In this document: positions 15,558-24,854 of the stretch, piece after piece
How positions within the stretch are numbered: position 1 is the stretch's first letter
Layout: every line of letters starts with the position of its first letter
From: Verrucomicrobiota bacterium
GTDB lineage: Bacteria; Chlamydiota; Chlamydiia; Chlamydiales; Rhabdochlamydiaceae
Direction: 5' to 3'
Assembly: GCA_018239985.1 (NCBI GenBank)
Contig: JAFEGK010000015.1
Span: 1 to 44,881 of the forward strand
Length of the DNA: 44,881 nt
The notes under the pieces: generated by a model
The model's database searches: none
Told to the model about the DNA's origin: nothing
Seen by the model: only the letters and a program-made list of their open reading frames with translations
Translations under genes and position numbers: made by a program

Positions 15558-17981
15558 ATGGCTAAAAAATCGCCCCCCAAGAAGAGCGTCTCTTTACGGC
15601 AAGTGATCAAGAAGAAAATTTCCAAGCGCAGTCTCGACTTTTCTGAATTGGAATTGATCGACGCCTATTGGCGGGCGGCGAATTATTTGTCAGTTGGACA
15701 GATCTATCTTCTCGATAATCCCCTTTTGAAAAAGCCCCTGAAACGGGAGCACATTAAGCCAAGACTCCTCGGCCATTGGGGCACCACGCCTGGGCTCAAT
15801 TTCATTTATGTCCATCTCAACAGACTCATCAAAGAACATGATCTGAATATGATTTATGTGGCAGGGCCAGGACATGGTGGGCCAGGGCTTGTCGCTAACA
15901 CTTATCTCGAGGGAACTTATTCCGAATACTACCCCAATATTTCTCAAAATGAAGATGGGCTGAAACGGCTGTTTAAGCAGTTTTCCTTTCCAGGAGGCAT
16001 CCCGAGCCACGTCGCACCTGAAACGCCTGGGTCGATCCACGAAGGGGGAGAGCTCGGCTATTCGGTCTCTCATGCTTACGGGGCGGTATTTGATAACCCT
16101 GATTTGATTGTCGCATGCGTCGTTGGAGATGGCGAAGCAGAAACGGGGCCGCTCGCGGCGGCTTGGCACTCGAATAAATTTCTCAATCCGGCTCGCGATG
16201 GCGCTGTGCTGCCCATTCTTCATCTCAACGGATATAAAATCGCCAATCCGACCGTTTTAGCGCGGATTAGTGAGCACGAACTGGAGAGTCTCTTTATTGG
16301 GTACGGCTATAAGCCCTATTTTGTCGAAGGGGACCAGCCCAAAGAAATGCACAGGTTGATGGCCGAAACACTCGAAAAAATCATCGCCGAAATTAAAGCG
16401 ATTCAAAAGAATGCAAGGGAGAATGGAGATTTATGTCGCCCGATGTGGCCGATTCTCATTTTACGATCCCCCAAAGGATGGACCGGCCCAAAAGTGGTCG
16501 ATGGTCTCAAGACGGAAGATTTTTGGCGCTCTCACCAGGTCCCTTTTTCTCAAATGACTCCTGAACATATCAAGTTGCTCGAAAGCTGGATGAAGAGTTA
16601 CCACCCTGAGAAGCTCTTTGACAAGAAAGGAAAATTGATTCCTGAACTTGCGGAGCTTGCGCCCAAAGGCAAAAGCCGGATGGGAGATAACCCCCATGCG
16701 AACGGGGGGCTCCTTCTCAAGGATCTAAAAATGCCCGATTTCGAAAATTATGCGGTGTCTGTTCCAAAACCTGGAGGGACGGTTGCTGAATCTACCCGGG
16801 TGATGGGCAAGTTCCTGAGGGATGTGATGAAATTCAATCTCGAGGCGGCCAATTTCCGGGTGTTTGGTCCAGATGAAATCGCCTCAAACCGTCTTGGAAA
16901 TCTCTTTGAAATCACAGACAGGACATGGATGGATGGTGTAATCAAAGAAGACGATCATCTGTCCCCCAATGGGCGTGTCATGGAAATCTTGAGCGAGCAT
17001 ACTTGTCAGGGATGGCTAGAAGGCTATCTTTTAACTGGCCGTCATGGGCTTTTTACCTCGTATGAAGCCTTCATTCATATCGTCGATTCGATGTTCAATC
17101 AACATGCGAAATGGCTAAAGGTCACTTCCAAGGATATCTCGTGGAGAAGGCCAATCGCTTCTCTCAACTATTTGCTTTCATCCCATGTCTGGAGGCAAGA
17201 TCACAATGGATTTAGCCATCAGGATCCGGGGTTCATCGACCATGTTGTCAATAAGAAAGCTGAAATCATTAGGGTCTACTTCCCTCCCGATGCAAATACT
17301 CTTTTATCCGTCACTGATCACTGCTTGCGAAGCCGCAATTACGTTAATGTCATCGTTGCAGGTAAACAGCCCCAATTTCAATGGCTGACGATGGACCAGG
17401 CGATCAAACACTGCAATGCGGGAATTGGTATTTGGGATTGGGCAAGCAACGATCAAGACTCTGAGCCAGATGTTGTGATGGCTTGTTGTGGAGACATTCC
17501 CACCATGGAAACGCTTGCTGCTGTTACTATTTTGAGCCAGTATGCGCCAGATTTGAAAATCCGGGTCATCAATGTTGTCAATTTAATGACATTGCAGCCT
17601 AAAGAAGAGCATCCGCATGGACTGACTAATAAAGAATTCGAAGTCTTATTTACACCAGATAAGCCGATCATTTTTGCTTATCACGGCTACCCATGGCTAA
17701 TCCACCGGCTGACTTATAGAAGAACCAGCCACAAAAATCTTCATGTGCGCGGGTACAAAGAAGAAGGGACCACAACGACCCCATTTGATATCTTAGTCAT
17801 GAACGATCTAGACCGTTTTCATCTCGTCGCAGACGTGATTGACCGGGTTCCAAAACTTGGCTCCAAGGCCGCCTATGTCAAGCAGGCTATCCACGATAAA
17901 CTGATCGAGCACAAACAATATGTAAGGGAGTATGGAGAAGATATGCCAGAGATCCGGAACTGGAAATGGTCTGGCGGTTAA
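15558..17981 (+). CDS. xfp: xylulose-5-phosphate/fructose-6-phosphate phosphoketolase
   Basis: The 807-residue product is full length for the family (about 790-825). This thiamine-diphosphate enzyme cleaves xylulose-5-P (and often fructose-6-P) with phosphate to give acetyl-phosphate plus glyceraldehyde-3-P (or erythrose-4-P). Visible features are [10 protein letters not shown] (72-81), GPGHGGPG (103-110), the ThDP-binding GDGEAETG (190-197), HSNKFLNP, and the late domain with [21 protein letters not shown] at 15558 is preferred to a TTG nine bases upstream because AGAGGA is correctly spaced for it. The gene ends 4 nt inside the convergent Fic gene, so no separate terminator is possible between them. 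It offers acetyl-phosphate without pyruvate oxidation. No acetate kinase is in the window. Confidence 0.93.
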   Translation: MAKKSPPKKSVSLRQVIKKKISKRSLDFSELELIDAYWRAANYLSVGQIYLLDNPLLKKPLKREHIKPRLLGHWGTTPGLNFIYVHLNRLIKEHDLNMIYVAGPGHGGPGLVANTYLEGTYSEYYPNISQNEDGLKRLFKQFSFPGGIPSHVAPETPGSIHEGGELGYSVSHAYGAVFDNPDLIVACVVGDGEAETGPLAAAWHSNKFLNPARDGAVLPILHLNGYKIANPTVLARISEHELESLFIGYGYKPYFVEGDQPKEMHRLMAETLEKIIAEIKAIQKNARENGDLCRPMWPILILRSPKGWTGPKVVDGLKTEDFWRSHQVPFSQMTPEHIKLLESWMKSYHPEKLFDKKGKLIPELAELAPKGKSRMGDNPHANGGLLLKDLKMPDFENYAVSVPKPGGTVAESTRVMGKFLRDVMKFNLEAANFRVFGPDEIASNRLGNLFEITDRTWMDGVIKEDDHLSPNGRVMEILSEHTCQGWLEGYLLTGRHGLFTSYEAFIHIVDSMFNQHAKWLKVTSKDISWRRPIASLNYLLSSHVWRQDHNGFSHQDPGFIDHVVNKKAEIIRVYFPPDANTLLSVTDHCLRSRNYVNVIVAGKQPQFQWLTMDQAIKHCNAGIGIWDWASNDQDSEPDVVMACCGDIPTMETLAAVTILSQYAPDLKIRVINVVNLMTLQPKEEHPHGLTNKEFEVLFTPDKPIIFAYHGYPWLIHRLTYRRTSHKNLHVRGYKEEGTTTTPFDILVMNDLDRFHLVADVIDRVPKLGSKAAYVKQAIHDKLIEHKQYVREYGEDMPEIRNWKWSGG

Positions 17982-19069
17982 TTTTTCAGATTGAGCCAAT
18001 AGCGGGTATGACGAAGCTCTCCCGTTTTGATTAACGCCCCTTTTTCGACAAGATCGGTTAAGTCACGAGTTGCAGTCGCACGAGAGGTCTTAGTGATCTT
18101 GAGGTAATTTTCAGCGCTCAAACCGCCTTTAAACCCGTCGGGGCCCTCTTCAAACATGCGCAGCAGTACTTTCATCTGACGCTCATTGATTTGCCCAGTC
18201 AGCTCTGACATCATTTTCGATTTTGCAATAATAAAATAGAGTAGAGACATGGCTTCTTCATGAGCTTGGATCACAGCTTCAGCAAAAAATTTAACCCAAT
18301 GCCCCGCATCTAATGTCCTATTGCAACGCTCGAGCTCGGCGTAATAATCCCTCTTTCTCTTTTCTAAAAGTTTCGAAAGGGAAAGAAGCACAGGATGCCC
18401 CAAACTCTGCGAAAGCATTTTCTCTATCAATGCGCGCCCAATTCTCCCATTGCCATCTTCGAAGGGATGGATGTTTTCAAAATAGAGGTGAGCAATCGCC
18501 ACGCGACCCAATATAGGCTCATGATCACTTGTTGCATTGAACCAACGAATAAAGGCATCCATTTCTTTAAACACTCTTTCAGATGGAGGTGCTTCAAAAA
18601 AAATGGGCGGCGACCCAAGGTGATTAGAGACAATCTGCATCGTATCATCGTGTGTGCGGTATTTTCCCTTATCAGCGATATGGGCAGCCTCTTTGAAGAG
18701 CATGGTATGCCACTCATAAAGCATTTCATGGTTAAGGGGCATTTCAAAAGTTTCATAAACATTGCATAGCAGATCTGCCATTTGCGATTCTTTATCTACC
18801 CGTTTTTTAACTGGTGCAGCCAACCCGAAATGTTTTTTAATCGAAGATTGCAGACCCTCTCTATCGAGAAGCTCTCCTTCGATTTTGGCACTTCCAATCC
18901 CCTCTGCACTGAGGACTTCAACGACAAAACCCTTGTAATCCTTCCGATCTATTGACTTTAGATAGGCCGATGCCTTTCCCATACCCAAGAGAAATTTTCT
19001 CTCTAGTAGAGCAATATCTTCCGGATTGTAACTAAATTTTGGCCAATCGGGTAATTCCCAGTTCCACAT
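17978..19069 (-). CDS. Fic-domain protein with N-terminal DUF4172 and C-terminal winged helix
   Basis: The 363-residue product has three parts. The N-terminal DUF4172-type helical region includes SAKIEG (60-65), matching the [S/T]-x3-E-[G/N] inhibitory motif, so activity is probably self-restrained. The Fic core has the complete active motif [13 protein letters not shown] (201-213), so AMP or another nucleotide moiety could be transferred. The C-terminal part (about 300-360: [28 protein letters not shown]) is a winged helix-turn-helix. There is no secretion signal. Three copies of a 10-mer operator lie just upstream, suggesting autorepression through the winged helix. Such cytoplasmic HTH-Fic proteins are usually regulators or toxin-like modules rather than host effectors. 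The gene converges on xfp with a 4-nt overlap. Confidence 0.92.
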   Translation of the reverse strand: MWNWELPDWPKFSYNPEDIALLERKFLLGMGKASAYLKSIDRKDYKGFVVEVLSAEGIGSAKIEGELLDREGLQSSIKKHFGLAAPVKKRVDKESQMADLLCNVYETFEMPLNHEMLYEWHTMLFKEAAHIADKGKYRTHDDTMQIVSNHLGSPPIFFEAPPSERVFKEMDAFIRWFNATSDHEPILGRVAIAHLYFENIHPFEDGNGRIGRALIEKMLSQSLGHPVLLSLSKLLEKRKRDYYAELERCNRTLDAGHWVKFFAEAVIQAHEEAMSLLYFIIAKSKMMSELTGQINERQMKVLLRMFEEGPDGFKGGLSAENYLKITKTSRATATRDLTDLVEKGALIKTGELRHTRYWLNLKN

Positions 19070-19087
19070 GATTAATAGACTTTCTCT

Positions 19088-19142
19088 CTATAACTCACAT
19101 TATACAAGAAAAATGAGTTATAGAACGAAGCCCTATAACTCA
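19088..19142 (-). promoter_or_regulatory. Fic gene promoter with three-copy operator
   Basis: CTATAACTCA occurs at 19088-19097, its exact reverse complement TGAGTTATAG at 19114-19123, and a third direct copy at 19133-19142. The first two form a perfect inverted repeat with a 16-base spacer. On the minus strand that spacer contains a perfect TATAAT (19099-19104), placed to drive the Fic gene that starts at 19069. A protein bound to both arms would cover the -10 element. The probable ligand is the winged helix of the Fic protein itself (inference). Confidence 0.65.
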
Positions 19143-19253
19143 TCCATTAGCTATTCGATTAATTTTGAATGGGTTACACTCTCAAAGACTTCATTTTTCT
19201 GGCAAAGAAAGGTCGTCTGCTTTACTGTTTAGAGTGTCAATTCAGGAGTTTTA

Positions 19254-19691
19254 ATGGCCGCAACTGTCTATGAAATTCAACACGCCCAGTCTGACGAGCA
19301 GATTCTCAAATGTTTCTCTCTATTGAAGCTTTTACGTCCACACTTGCATCGAGAGACTTTTGTCGAGCAAGTCCGCCTTCAAGAGAAAGAGGGCTACACA
19401 ATGATCTTCATCGAAGATGAAGATGGGGTCAAATCGGTCGCTGGGTATCGGATTGCCCATTTTTTGGCTTGGGGTAAGGTGCTCTATCTCGACGATCTAA
19501 TCACCCTTCCTGAAGCGCGTGGGATCGGGTTTGGGACCCATTTGCTGAAATGGCTCATGGGAGAAGCGAAACGTTTTGAATGCGACGACATTCACCTCGA
19601 TACTGGGATCGAACGCAATGACGCTCATCGCCTCTACTTAAATTTGGGGATGTCAATCAACGGTCTCCATTTGGCGATGCACCTTGATTAA
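19254..19691 (+). CDS. GNAT-family N-acetyltransferase
   Basis: The 145-residue protein has the GNAT fold: strand pair [21 protein letters not shown], then [23 protein letters not shown], which includes the acetyl-CoA pyrophosphate-binding R-G-x-G-x-G-like loop (RGIGFG), and [20 protein letters not shown] near the end. AGGAG is five bases before the ATG at 19254. The substrate cannot be told from sequence. Its 3' end overlaps the yidD start by 8 nt. Confidence 0.85.
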   Translation: MAATVYEIQHAQSDEQILKCFSLLKLLRPHLHRETFVEQVRLQEKEGYTMIFIEDEDGVKSVAGYRIAHFLAWGKVLYLDDLITLPEARGIGFGTHLLKWLMGEAKRFECDDIHLDTGIERNDAHRLYLNLGMSINGLHLAMHLD

Positions 19692-19896
19692 ACATCTCTT
19701 CATCTTTCTTATTCGTCTTTATCAATGGACAATTAGCCCACTCATCGGCAAGAGCTGTCGCTTTTATCCAAGCTGCTCACACTACTGTGTCGAAGCGATC
19801 CAAAAGCATGGCGCTGGACGTGGATTGTGGCTTGGGATCAAACGCATCGTCAAATGCGGCCCGTGGCATAAAGGCGGAATCGATCAAGTTCCCTAA
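19684..19896 (+). CDS. yidD: membrane protein insertion efficiency factor YidD
   Basis: The 70-residue product is a near-textbook YidD: hydrophobic N-terminus ([16 protein letters not shown]), then [34 protein letters not shown] and a final GGIDQVP. YidD is a small membrane-associated protein that helps YidC insert inner-membrane proteins. The start is TTG at 19684, inside the end of the GNAT gene, so it is translated by coupling. As I recall, C. trachomatis has yidD (CT473) shortly before pheT (CT475), which matches the order here. Confidence 0.93.
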   Translation: MIKHLFIFLIRLYQWTISPLIGKSCRFYPSCSHYCVEAIQKHGAGRGLWLGIKRIVKCGPWHKGGIDQVP

Positions 19897-20017
19897 ATGT
19901 TAAATCTGAAAGACCTTACTTGTTAAAATATAGGCTTTTTGTCATTGCCCTATCCAACTACACTACAATATCTTATGGCTTTGAATTGTTAATTTATCGG
20001 GGTGCCGGATGTTAAAA

Positions 20018-21256
20018 TTAAGGCATCACCAACGTCTGACCGATTTTCAGCTTATCGCTCGACATCCGGTTCTTTTCTTTGATCGCCTGCACGGTGGTGT
20101 GGTGTTTGTTGGCGATTTTCCAGAGGCTATCGCCTGAGACGACAACATAGGTTTTTACACTGATTGGCTTTTTAGGGGTCATGGTTTGTGCAACGGGGAC
20201 GGTTAGTGGCGGCGCCGCAGCGACTACTTTTGGTGCGGTGGCTTTTAGTTCGATGAAGCGCCGTTTGGCTAGCTCTAAATCGAGCGCTTCGGGGATCTCT
20301 TCGGCTGCTTGGTCGTAGAGGATCGCGGCAGCTTTTTGCCAAATTTCATCGCTCCGGGGGCTAAGGAGCAATTCTTTGAGGAAGGCAGGTGTTGTTTTCT
20401 CTCCGAGAAGATCGCAGAGGGCCAGCACCTGTTCATTGTCGAGCGCTTTGACACAGTATTCTTGATCGCCGTCGATAAGGATTTTGGCAGCTAAGCGTGA
20501 CTTTTGCTCGACCAGTTCAAGGAGAAATTTGCGCCGGACTTCGAGCGTAAACGCAGGGGTTTGGCGCAGAAACTGGGCAGTCGCGGTGATGGTGGCCCAG
20601 TCGCCGCTAGCCAGCAGGGCAACAACATGCTCATTTTTCAGGCCAATACCTGTTTTGGAAAAGAGCAAGCTCAAGAAATGAAACTCTGGGCTAAGGTAAA
20701 AGGCTTCGAGTAGGGAAGAATCATACGGCGGTCTAGCCGATTGAATCTGAAGGAAAAGTCCCTCAGGTGTGAAGGGCCATTTTTCGGTTTTAGCATAATT
20801 GAGGATCGCCTCAAACTGGTAATCGGCAAGGCCAGGGAAAACAGCAAGGGGAATAATTTTATCGTGTTGGGTGATGGTAATTTCCCTCTTTTGGAGGTGG
20901 ATCCCTCCTAGGGCCCGGTCGAGATTGAAATGGCGAAAGGCAACCAGACAGGAAAGGGCGATATCCCGCTTCGTGAGACCCGATTCAACATGGGTATTGT
21001 CGTTCATTTGAGAAAGTAGATCTTCGAGACAGAGGGCTCTATAGCTGGCGACGAGAGCTTGCAAATTGAGGTGTTCAGCAGAAGAGGCGCCGCTTTTATC
21101 TGGAGATTTGAGTTTTGGGGTCGGGTCTGACTCGCGGACGGCAAAATAGATGAATGTCGAGAGGAGCCCAACGTTCAGAGTTGCACTGATGATAAGGGCC
21201 TGTGTGAGCGATTTTGCTTTTTTTACCCAAGGGTCTTGATAGGTTCTTTCTGCCAT
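20018..21256 (-). CDS. membrane-anchored LysM-domain protein
   Basis: The 412-residue protein has one N-terminal transmembrane segment (about residues 19-41), a long helical periplasmic region, a Pro/Ala-rich linker near 345-360, and a C-terminal LysM domain (about 365-412: YVVVSGDSLWKIANKHHTTVQAIKEKN...KIGQTLVMP) that binds peptidoglycan glycan. There is no catalytic domain. It is divergent from pheT, with 62 nt between the starts. It probably tethers the inner membrane to the transient chlamydial division-site peptidoglycan or organises division; this is an inference from topology. Confidence 0.8.
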   Translation of the reverse strand: MAERTYQDPWVKKAKSLTQALIISATLNVGLLSTFIYFAVRESDPTPKLKSPDKSGASSAEHLNLQALVASYRALCLEDLLSQMNDNTHVESGLTKRDIALSCLVAFRHFNLDRALGGIHLQKREITITQHDKIIPLAVFPGLADYQFEAILNYAKTEKWPFTPEGLFLQIQSARPPYDSSLLEAFYLSPEFHFLSLLFSKTGIGLKNEHVVALLASGDWATITATAQFLRQTPAFTLEVRRKFLLELVEQKSRLAAKILIDGDQEYCVKALDNEQVLALCDLLGEKTTPAFLKELLLSPRSDEIWQKAAAILYDQAAEEIPEALDLELAKRRFIELKATAPKVVAAAPPLTVPVAQTMTPKKPISVKTYVVVSGDSLWKIANKHHTTVQAIKEKNRMSSDKLKIGQTLVMP

Positions 21257-21282
21257 TTTCTTTACTTCTGGTATTGTGATAT

Positions 21283-21298
21283 GCTATAAGGATATAGC
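21283..21298. promoter_or_regulatory. inverted repeat in the divergent LysM/pheT promoter region
   Basis: GCTATA-AGGA-TATAGC is a perfect 6-bp inverted repeat in the 62-nt gap between two divergent starts. It overlaps -10-like hexamers in both directions, so it may be an operator or simply a fortuitous overlap of two -10 elements. Confidence 0.25.
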
Positions 21299-21318
21299 TT
21301 AAACATGATTTTTTGAAT

Positions 21319-23343
21319 ATGAAACTGTCACTTTCTTGGTTAAAAGAATTTTTAGATCTCAAAATCTCTCCCGAAGAGATCGCCGAAGCACTCACTCTGG
21401 CTGGTCTGGAAGCTGAAGGGATCGAAGAAAAAGAGGACGATCTGATTTTCGAAATTGGACTCACTCCGAATTTGGGTCACTGCATGAGTATCATCGGCAT
21501 CGCCCGAGAACTTTCTGCTATTTTACAAATCCCCCTCAAACGACAAGAACTCGTTTTTCAAGAAAGTGAAGAGAAAATCGATGTTAAATTAAAAGTAGAA
21601 GATCCTGAAAAATGTCTTCGGTATAGTTGCCGATTAGTGAAAAATGTCCAGGTCGGCCCCTCTCCTGAGTGGCTCAAGAAAAGGCTTGAAAATAGTGGCA
21701 TCCGCAGTATCAACAATGTGGTCGATGTGGGCAATTATGTGATGCTCGAGTGCGGTCACCCGCTGCATATGTTCGATTACGATCAGGTCGATGGAAAAAC
21801 GATCATTGTGAAGACTGGAAATGGGACATTGCAAACACTCGATGAACAGATGCGAGAGATCCCCGCCGAAGCCCTCCTAATCTGCGATCAGAAGAAGCCA
21901 CTGGCTTTTGCTGGGGTGATGGGAGGATTAAGCTCTGCAATCACAGAAAAAACCAAAAATGTGCTCATTGAAGCTGCCCAATTCACTCCACAGTCTGTCC
22001 GCAAATCGTGCAAACAGCTCAATCTTCGAACAGATAGCTCACTCCGTTTTGAACGGGGCATCGATCCCCTTTTCGTCAGCGGAGCTCTCGATTTAGCTGC
22101 GAAGCTTTTGGGAGGCGATATCTGCCAGGGAACGATCGAATTTGTTGCTGAAAACTATGTTCCGACGATTATCACTCTCAATACCGACAGGACCAACCAG
22201 CTTCTGGGAACGCAACTTAGCCTCCGGGAAATGGCCATGCTTTTGGGGCGGCTCGAGATTCAAGTAATGTCCGAAACCTCACACACATTAAAAGTGCAAA
22301 TCCCCTCTTACCGCAACGATCTGAAAACAGAAATCGATTTGGTTGAAGAGGTTGGCAGAATGTATGGCTTCAACAATATCGCCCGTCCCGTTCCACGCCA
22401 CGCTTCATCCACCCTCACGCATGCTCCAGTGTTTGTATTCGAAGAAGAGGTACGCAATAAATTAGTCGCCCAAGGCCTGCAAGAATGTTTGACCTGCGAT
22501 TTGATTAGCCCAAAACTGGCTAAACTCGCAGTGGAAAAAACTCTCGGCACCGATCACCAAATCCCCGTTCTGCATCCAGCGTCGGTCGATCAATCGATTT
22601 TGCGGACATCGCTTTTGCCTGGGCTTTTAGAGGTGATCAAATTCAACCTAGATCGTCAAAATCTCCATATCGCCGCTTTCGAAGTGGGCCATATCCACTT
22701 CAAAGATGGTGGGAACTATTTAGATGAGCCTGCAGCTGGGATTATTTTGACCGGCAATAGCGAGCCCTACCATTTTGAGAAAAAACCCCCACAAGTCGAT
22801 TTCTATGATTTGAAGGGGTATGTTGAAAATCTACTGCGCTCTATTGGGATCGAAGAGACCATTTTCGAGCAGTCGCACCTGCAAAATTTCCACCCGGGAA
22901 GACAGGCGCGGGTCAAAGTGGGCGATGTGACTGTCGGCGCGCTTGGCGAAGTGCATCCCGAACATCTGCGCATTCTTGATATCGACCAGAGGGTCTACTA
23001 TGCCGAAGTGAATTTACACGATCTGCTGAAGTTGAAGAAAATGGAGCATCAGGCCGTAAAAATCTCTCCATTCCCCGGTTCTGAACGGGATTGGACCGTC
23101 ACTTTAGATGAAAAAATGGCAATTGGAAAAGTACTGAGCGAAATGAGAGCATTCCCCTCGAAGCTCTTAGAGAACGTCTTCCTTTTAGACCTTTACAAAA
23201 GTGACAAAATTGGCAAAGATAGAAAGAACGCAACTTTTCGCATCCAGTACAGAGATCCAAATAAGACGATCGAGTACCAGGTTGTCGAAGATGAACATCA
23301 ACGTTTGCTACAATTTATAGCGAAAAAGTTAGCAATCGTGTAG
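21319..23343 (+). CDS. pheT: phenylalanine-tRNA ligase beta subunit, lacking the N-terminal tRNA-binding OB domain
   Basis: The start is ATG at 21319 (MKLSLSWLKEFLDL, the conserved PheT beginning); the product has 674 residues instead of the usual 780-800. After the first 40 residues the chain goes straight to FEIGLTPNLGHCMSIIGIARELSAI, which normally follows an EMAPII-like OB domain of about 110 residues. That domain is cleanly absent. The B3/B4 core, the B5 domain, the synthetase-like domain and the C-terminal ferredoxin-fold anticodon-binding domain (about 585-674) are all present, so aminoacylation with PheS should still work. pheS is not in the window. The MORN-type lipoprotein gene follows 32 nt downstream. 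Confidence 0.93.
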   Translation: MKLSLSWLKEFLDLKISPEEIAEALTLAGLEAEGIEEKEDDLIFEIGLTPNLGHCMSIIGIARELSAILQIPLKRQELVFQESEEKIDVKLKVEDPEKCLRYSCRLVKNVQVGPSPEWLKKRLENSGIRSINNVVDVGNYVMLECGHPLHMFDYDQVDGKTIIVKTGNGTLQTLDEQMREIPAEALLICDQKKPLAFAGVMGGLSSAITEKTKNVLIEAAQFTPQSVRKSCKQLNLRTDSSLRFERGIDPLFVSGALDLAAKLLGGDICQGTIEFVAENYVPTIITLNTDRTNQLLGTQLSLREMAMLLGRLEIQVMSETSHTLKVQIPSYRNDLKTEIDLVEEVGRMYGFNNIARPVPRHASSTLTHAPVFVFEEEVRNKLVAQGLQECLTCDLISPKLAKLAVEKTLGTDHQIPVLHPASVDQSILRTSLLPGLLEVIKFNLDRQNLHIAAFEVGHIHFKDGGNYLDEPAAGIILTGNSEPYHFEKKPPQVDFYDLKGYVENLLRSIGIEETIFEQSHLQNFHPGRQARVKVGDVTVGALGEVHPEHLRILDIDQRVYYAEVNLHDLLKLKKMEHQAVKISPFPGSERDWTVTLDEKMAIGKVLSEMRAFPSKLLENVFLLDLYKSDKIGKDRKNATFRIQYRDPNKTIEYQVVEDEHQRLLQFIAKKLAIV

Positions 23344-23375
23344 TCTTAAGATTAGTGTATTTACTGAGGTCAAAT

Positions 23376-24383
23376 ATGAATAAGTTTTTCTTTTCCCTTC
23401 CTATAGCCGTTGGTCTAGTTCTTGCAGGCTGTGGCAGTGATAATGGCGGAAGCCAAGTCATTTCCAAACGTTACATTCACAAATATGGGTATGCAGTATC
23501 CGATTCAGAATGGGCTGCGAATAATTACCCAGGACAAGTGATCACCACGCTGCGCAACGGCGTCACCATCACAGCAACCTATGAAGATGGTCATCTCCAT
23601 GGGCCCACCACCCACACCCACCCCCATAGCCAAACCGTCCAATACTATTACCTTTACAACGATGGCGAACTGAAAAAAGAGGTCGTTTACGACAGCCTTG
23701 GCATGCCTATTCAAGAAAAAGTACAGCTCTCTCCCCACCGCCACTGCGTGACCACCTGGTTTGGCGATGGGACACCGAAGAGCATCGAAGATTACGCTGG
23801 TGAAGAGCTCCTCGATGGGCAATACTTCAGCCTGAACAACGAATTGGAATCTCGTGTCGAACGGGGCATCGGCCTCCGTACTCTGCGCGATGTCAATGGG
23901 CTTCTGCTAGCAAAAGATGAAATCGATAAAGGATACGTGACGAAGAAAGAGGAATTCTATGCGACAGGAGCGCCCCATCGTATCACCAATTACCTGATGA
24001 ACGCAAAACATGGCGAGCGTAGAGCCTTCACCGAAAATGGGGATCCTCTCTCAGTTGAAGAGTGGGTAGATGATCAACTCCACGGAAAAGCGACCTACTA
24101 TACGAACGGCAAGAAGCAGATCGAGGTCTACTTTGTTCATGGTGCAAGGAATGGTATTGAAACCCACTACATCGATGGCGAATTGGTCGAACAAGAGATC
24201 CAATGGGTTCATGATAAACGACATGGCCCTACGAAATTCTTCGTTGGCAATGCTGTTGCTAAAACCGAGTGGTACTACAACGGCCAAGGTGTTTCACAAA
24301 AACGGTTTGATGAGCTGTTCCAAATGGATCAGATGATCACGCAAGCCTCTGCAATACCTGGAGAAACTCCTAGTAAAAATTAA
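23376..24383 (+). CDS. lipoprotein with MORN_2/YwqK-type repeats
   Basis: The 335-residue product has a lipoprotein signal (VLAGC, lipidated Cys18), so it faces the periplasm or surface. Repeats of the form G-x-x-H/N-G-x-x-x-x-Y-x-x-G-x... (GHLHGPTTH, AKHGERRAF, DQLHGKATYYTNGKKQIEVYF, GARNGIETHYIDGEL, DKRHGPTKFF) match the MORN_2 repeats of the YwqK family. The starting ATG at 23376 is preceded by GAGG. It follows pheT on the same strand and is probably co-transcribed. I believe C. trachomatis CT476, just after pheT, is the equivalent gene. Despite the 'antitoxin YwqK' label of the family, no toxin is adjacent. Confidence 0.8.
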   Translation: MNKFFFSLPIAVGLVLAGCGSDNGGSQVISKRYIHKYGYAVSDSEWAANNYPGQVITTLRNGVTITATYEDGHLHGPTTHTHPHSQTVQYYYLYNDGELKKEVVYDSLGMPIQEKVQLSPHRHCVTTWFGDGTPKSIEDYAGEELLDGQYFSLNNELESRVERGIGLRTLRDVNGLLLAKDEIDKGYVTKKEEFYATGAPHRITNYLMNAKHGERRAFTENGDPLSVEEWVDDQLHGKATYYTNGKKQIEVYFVHGARNGIETHYIDGELVEQEIQWVHDKRHGPTKFFVGNAVAKTEWYYNGQGVSQKRFDELFQMDQMITQASAIPGETPSKN

Positions 24384-24582
24384 GTAGAATCGCATCCTGC
24401 CCTTCAACTGACATGGTTTCCTTGATAAGGATCTCATAGGGTGAGGGGGCAGGATCTTGTTCTAAATGGGAGATATCGAATTCGTCGCTTTGCCCAAAAA
24501 CTTCCTCTTCTAATGGCTCTTGATTCTGGGAGCAGCTGGCCAGGAAAATCGAGAGTATTAAAAATATTTTTATCCCTTTCAT
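24370..24582 (-). CDS. small lipoprotein of unknown function
   Basis: The 70-residue product begins with a lipoprotein signal peptide (KIFLILSIFLASC, Cys18) and continues as a short acidic peptide with no known fold. ATG at 24582 is preferred to longer in-frame starts because it places the signal peptide at the N-terminus; AAAGG is very close before it. It ends 14 nt inside the convergent MORN-type lipoprotein gene. Its function is unknown. Confidence 0.6.
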   Translation of the reverse strand: MKGIKIFLILSIFLASCSQNQEPLEEEVFGQSDEFDISHLEQDPAPSPYEILIKETMSVEGQDAILLNFY

Positions 24583-24674
24583 ATCCTTTATTCTAAATGA
24601 TTTGAAGATTTTTGCCATCTTTTCCCTCTGGACAATCCCCCCTATTCCCTTATAAGGAGGAAAAGGAATAGACC

Positions 24675-24854
24675 ATGGGCAAAGAGGAAGATCTGAAAAA
24701 ACGTATCTCTGAACTAGAATCAATCAATGACCAGCTAGCAGCTGAGCTCCGATACCTAGACGAACTGTTAAAGGAAATCGGCTTCGAAGATGGGCTGATT
24801 ACCTTAAAGGAAGCAGCTTTAGAGCTCCTCGAGCAAGACCAGAGCGACGATTAG
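24675..24854 (+). CDS. 59-residue acidic coiled-coil protein
   Basis: A short frame from ATG 24675 to TAG 24854 encodes 59 residues beginning MGKEEDLKKRISELESIND. The heptad pattern of Leu/Ile through most of its length predicts a single coiled coil, and the end is acidic. A strong AAGGAGG lies about 14 bases upstream with a second AAGGAA closer in, which supports real translation. It is divergent from the small lipoprotein gene and its stop overlaps that of the convergent Inc-like gene by 4 nt. No function is recognised; it could be a partner or chaperone of a neighbouring coiled-coil protein. Confidence 0.6.
   Translation: MGKEEDLKKRISELESINDQLAAELRYLDELLKEIGFEDGLITLKEAALELLEQDQSDD

Noticed and set aside
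21096-21464. 122-codon minus-strand frame across the pheT start and LysM gene
   Set aside because: It lies opposite the conserved start of PheT and in a wrong frame of the LysM gene, with no recognisable features.
23376-24383. Toxin-antitoxin pair based on the YwqK family name
   Set aside because: No toxin gene is adjacent, and the protein is a lipoprotein in a conserved pheT context.
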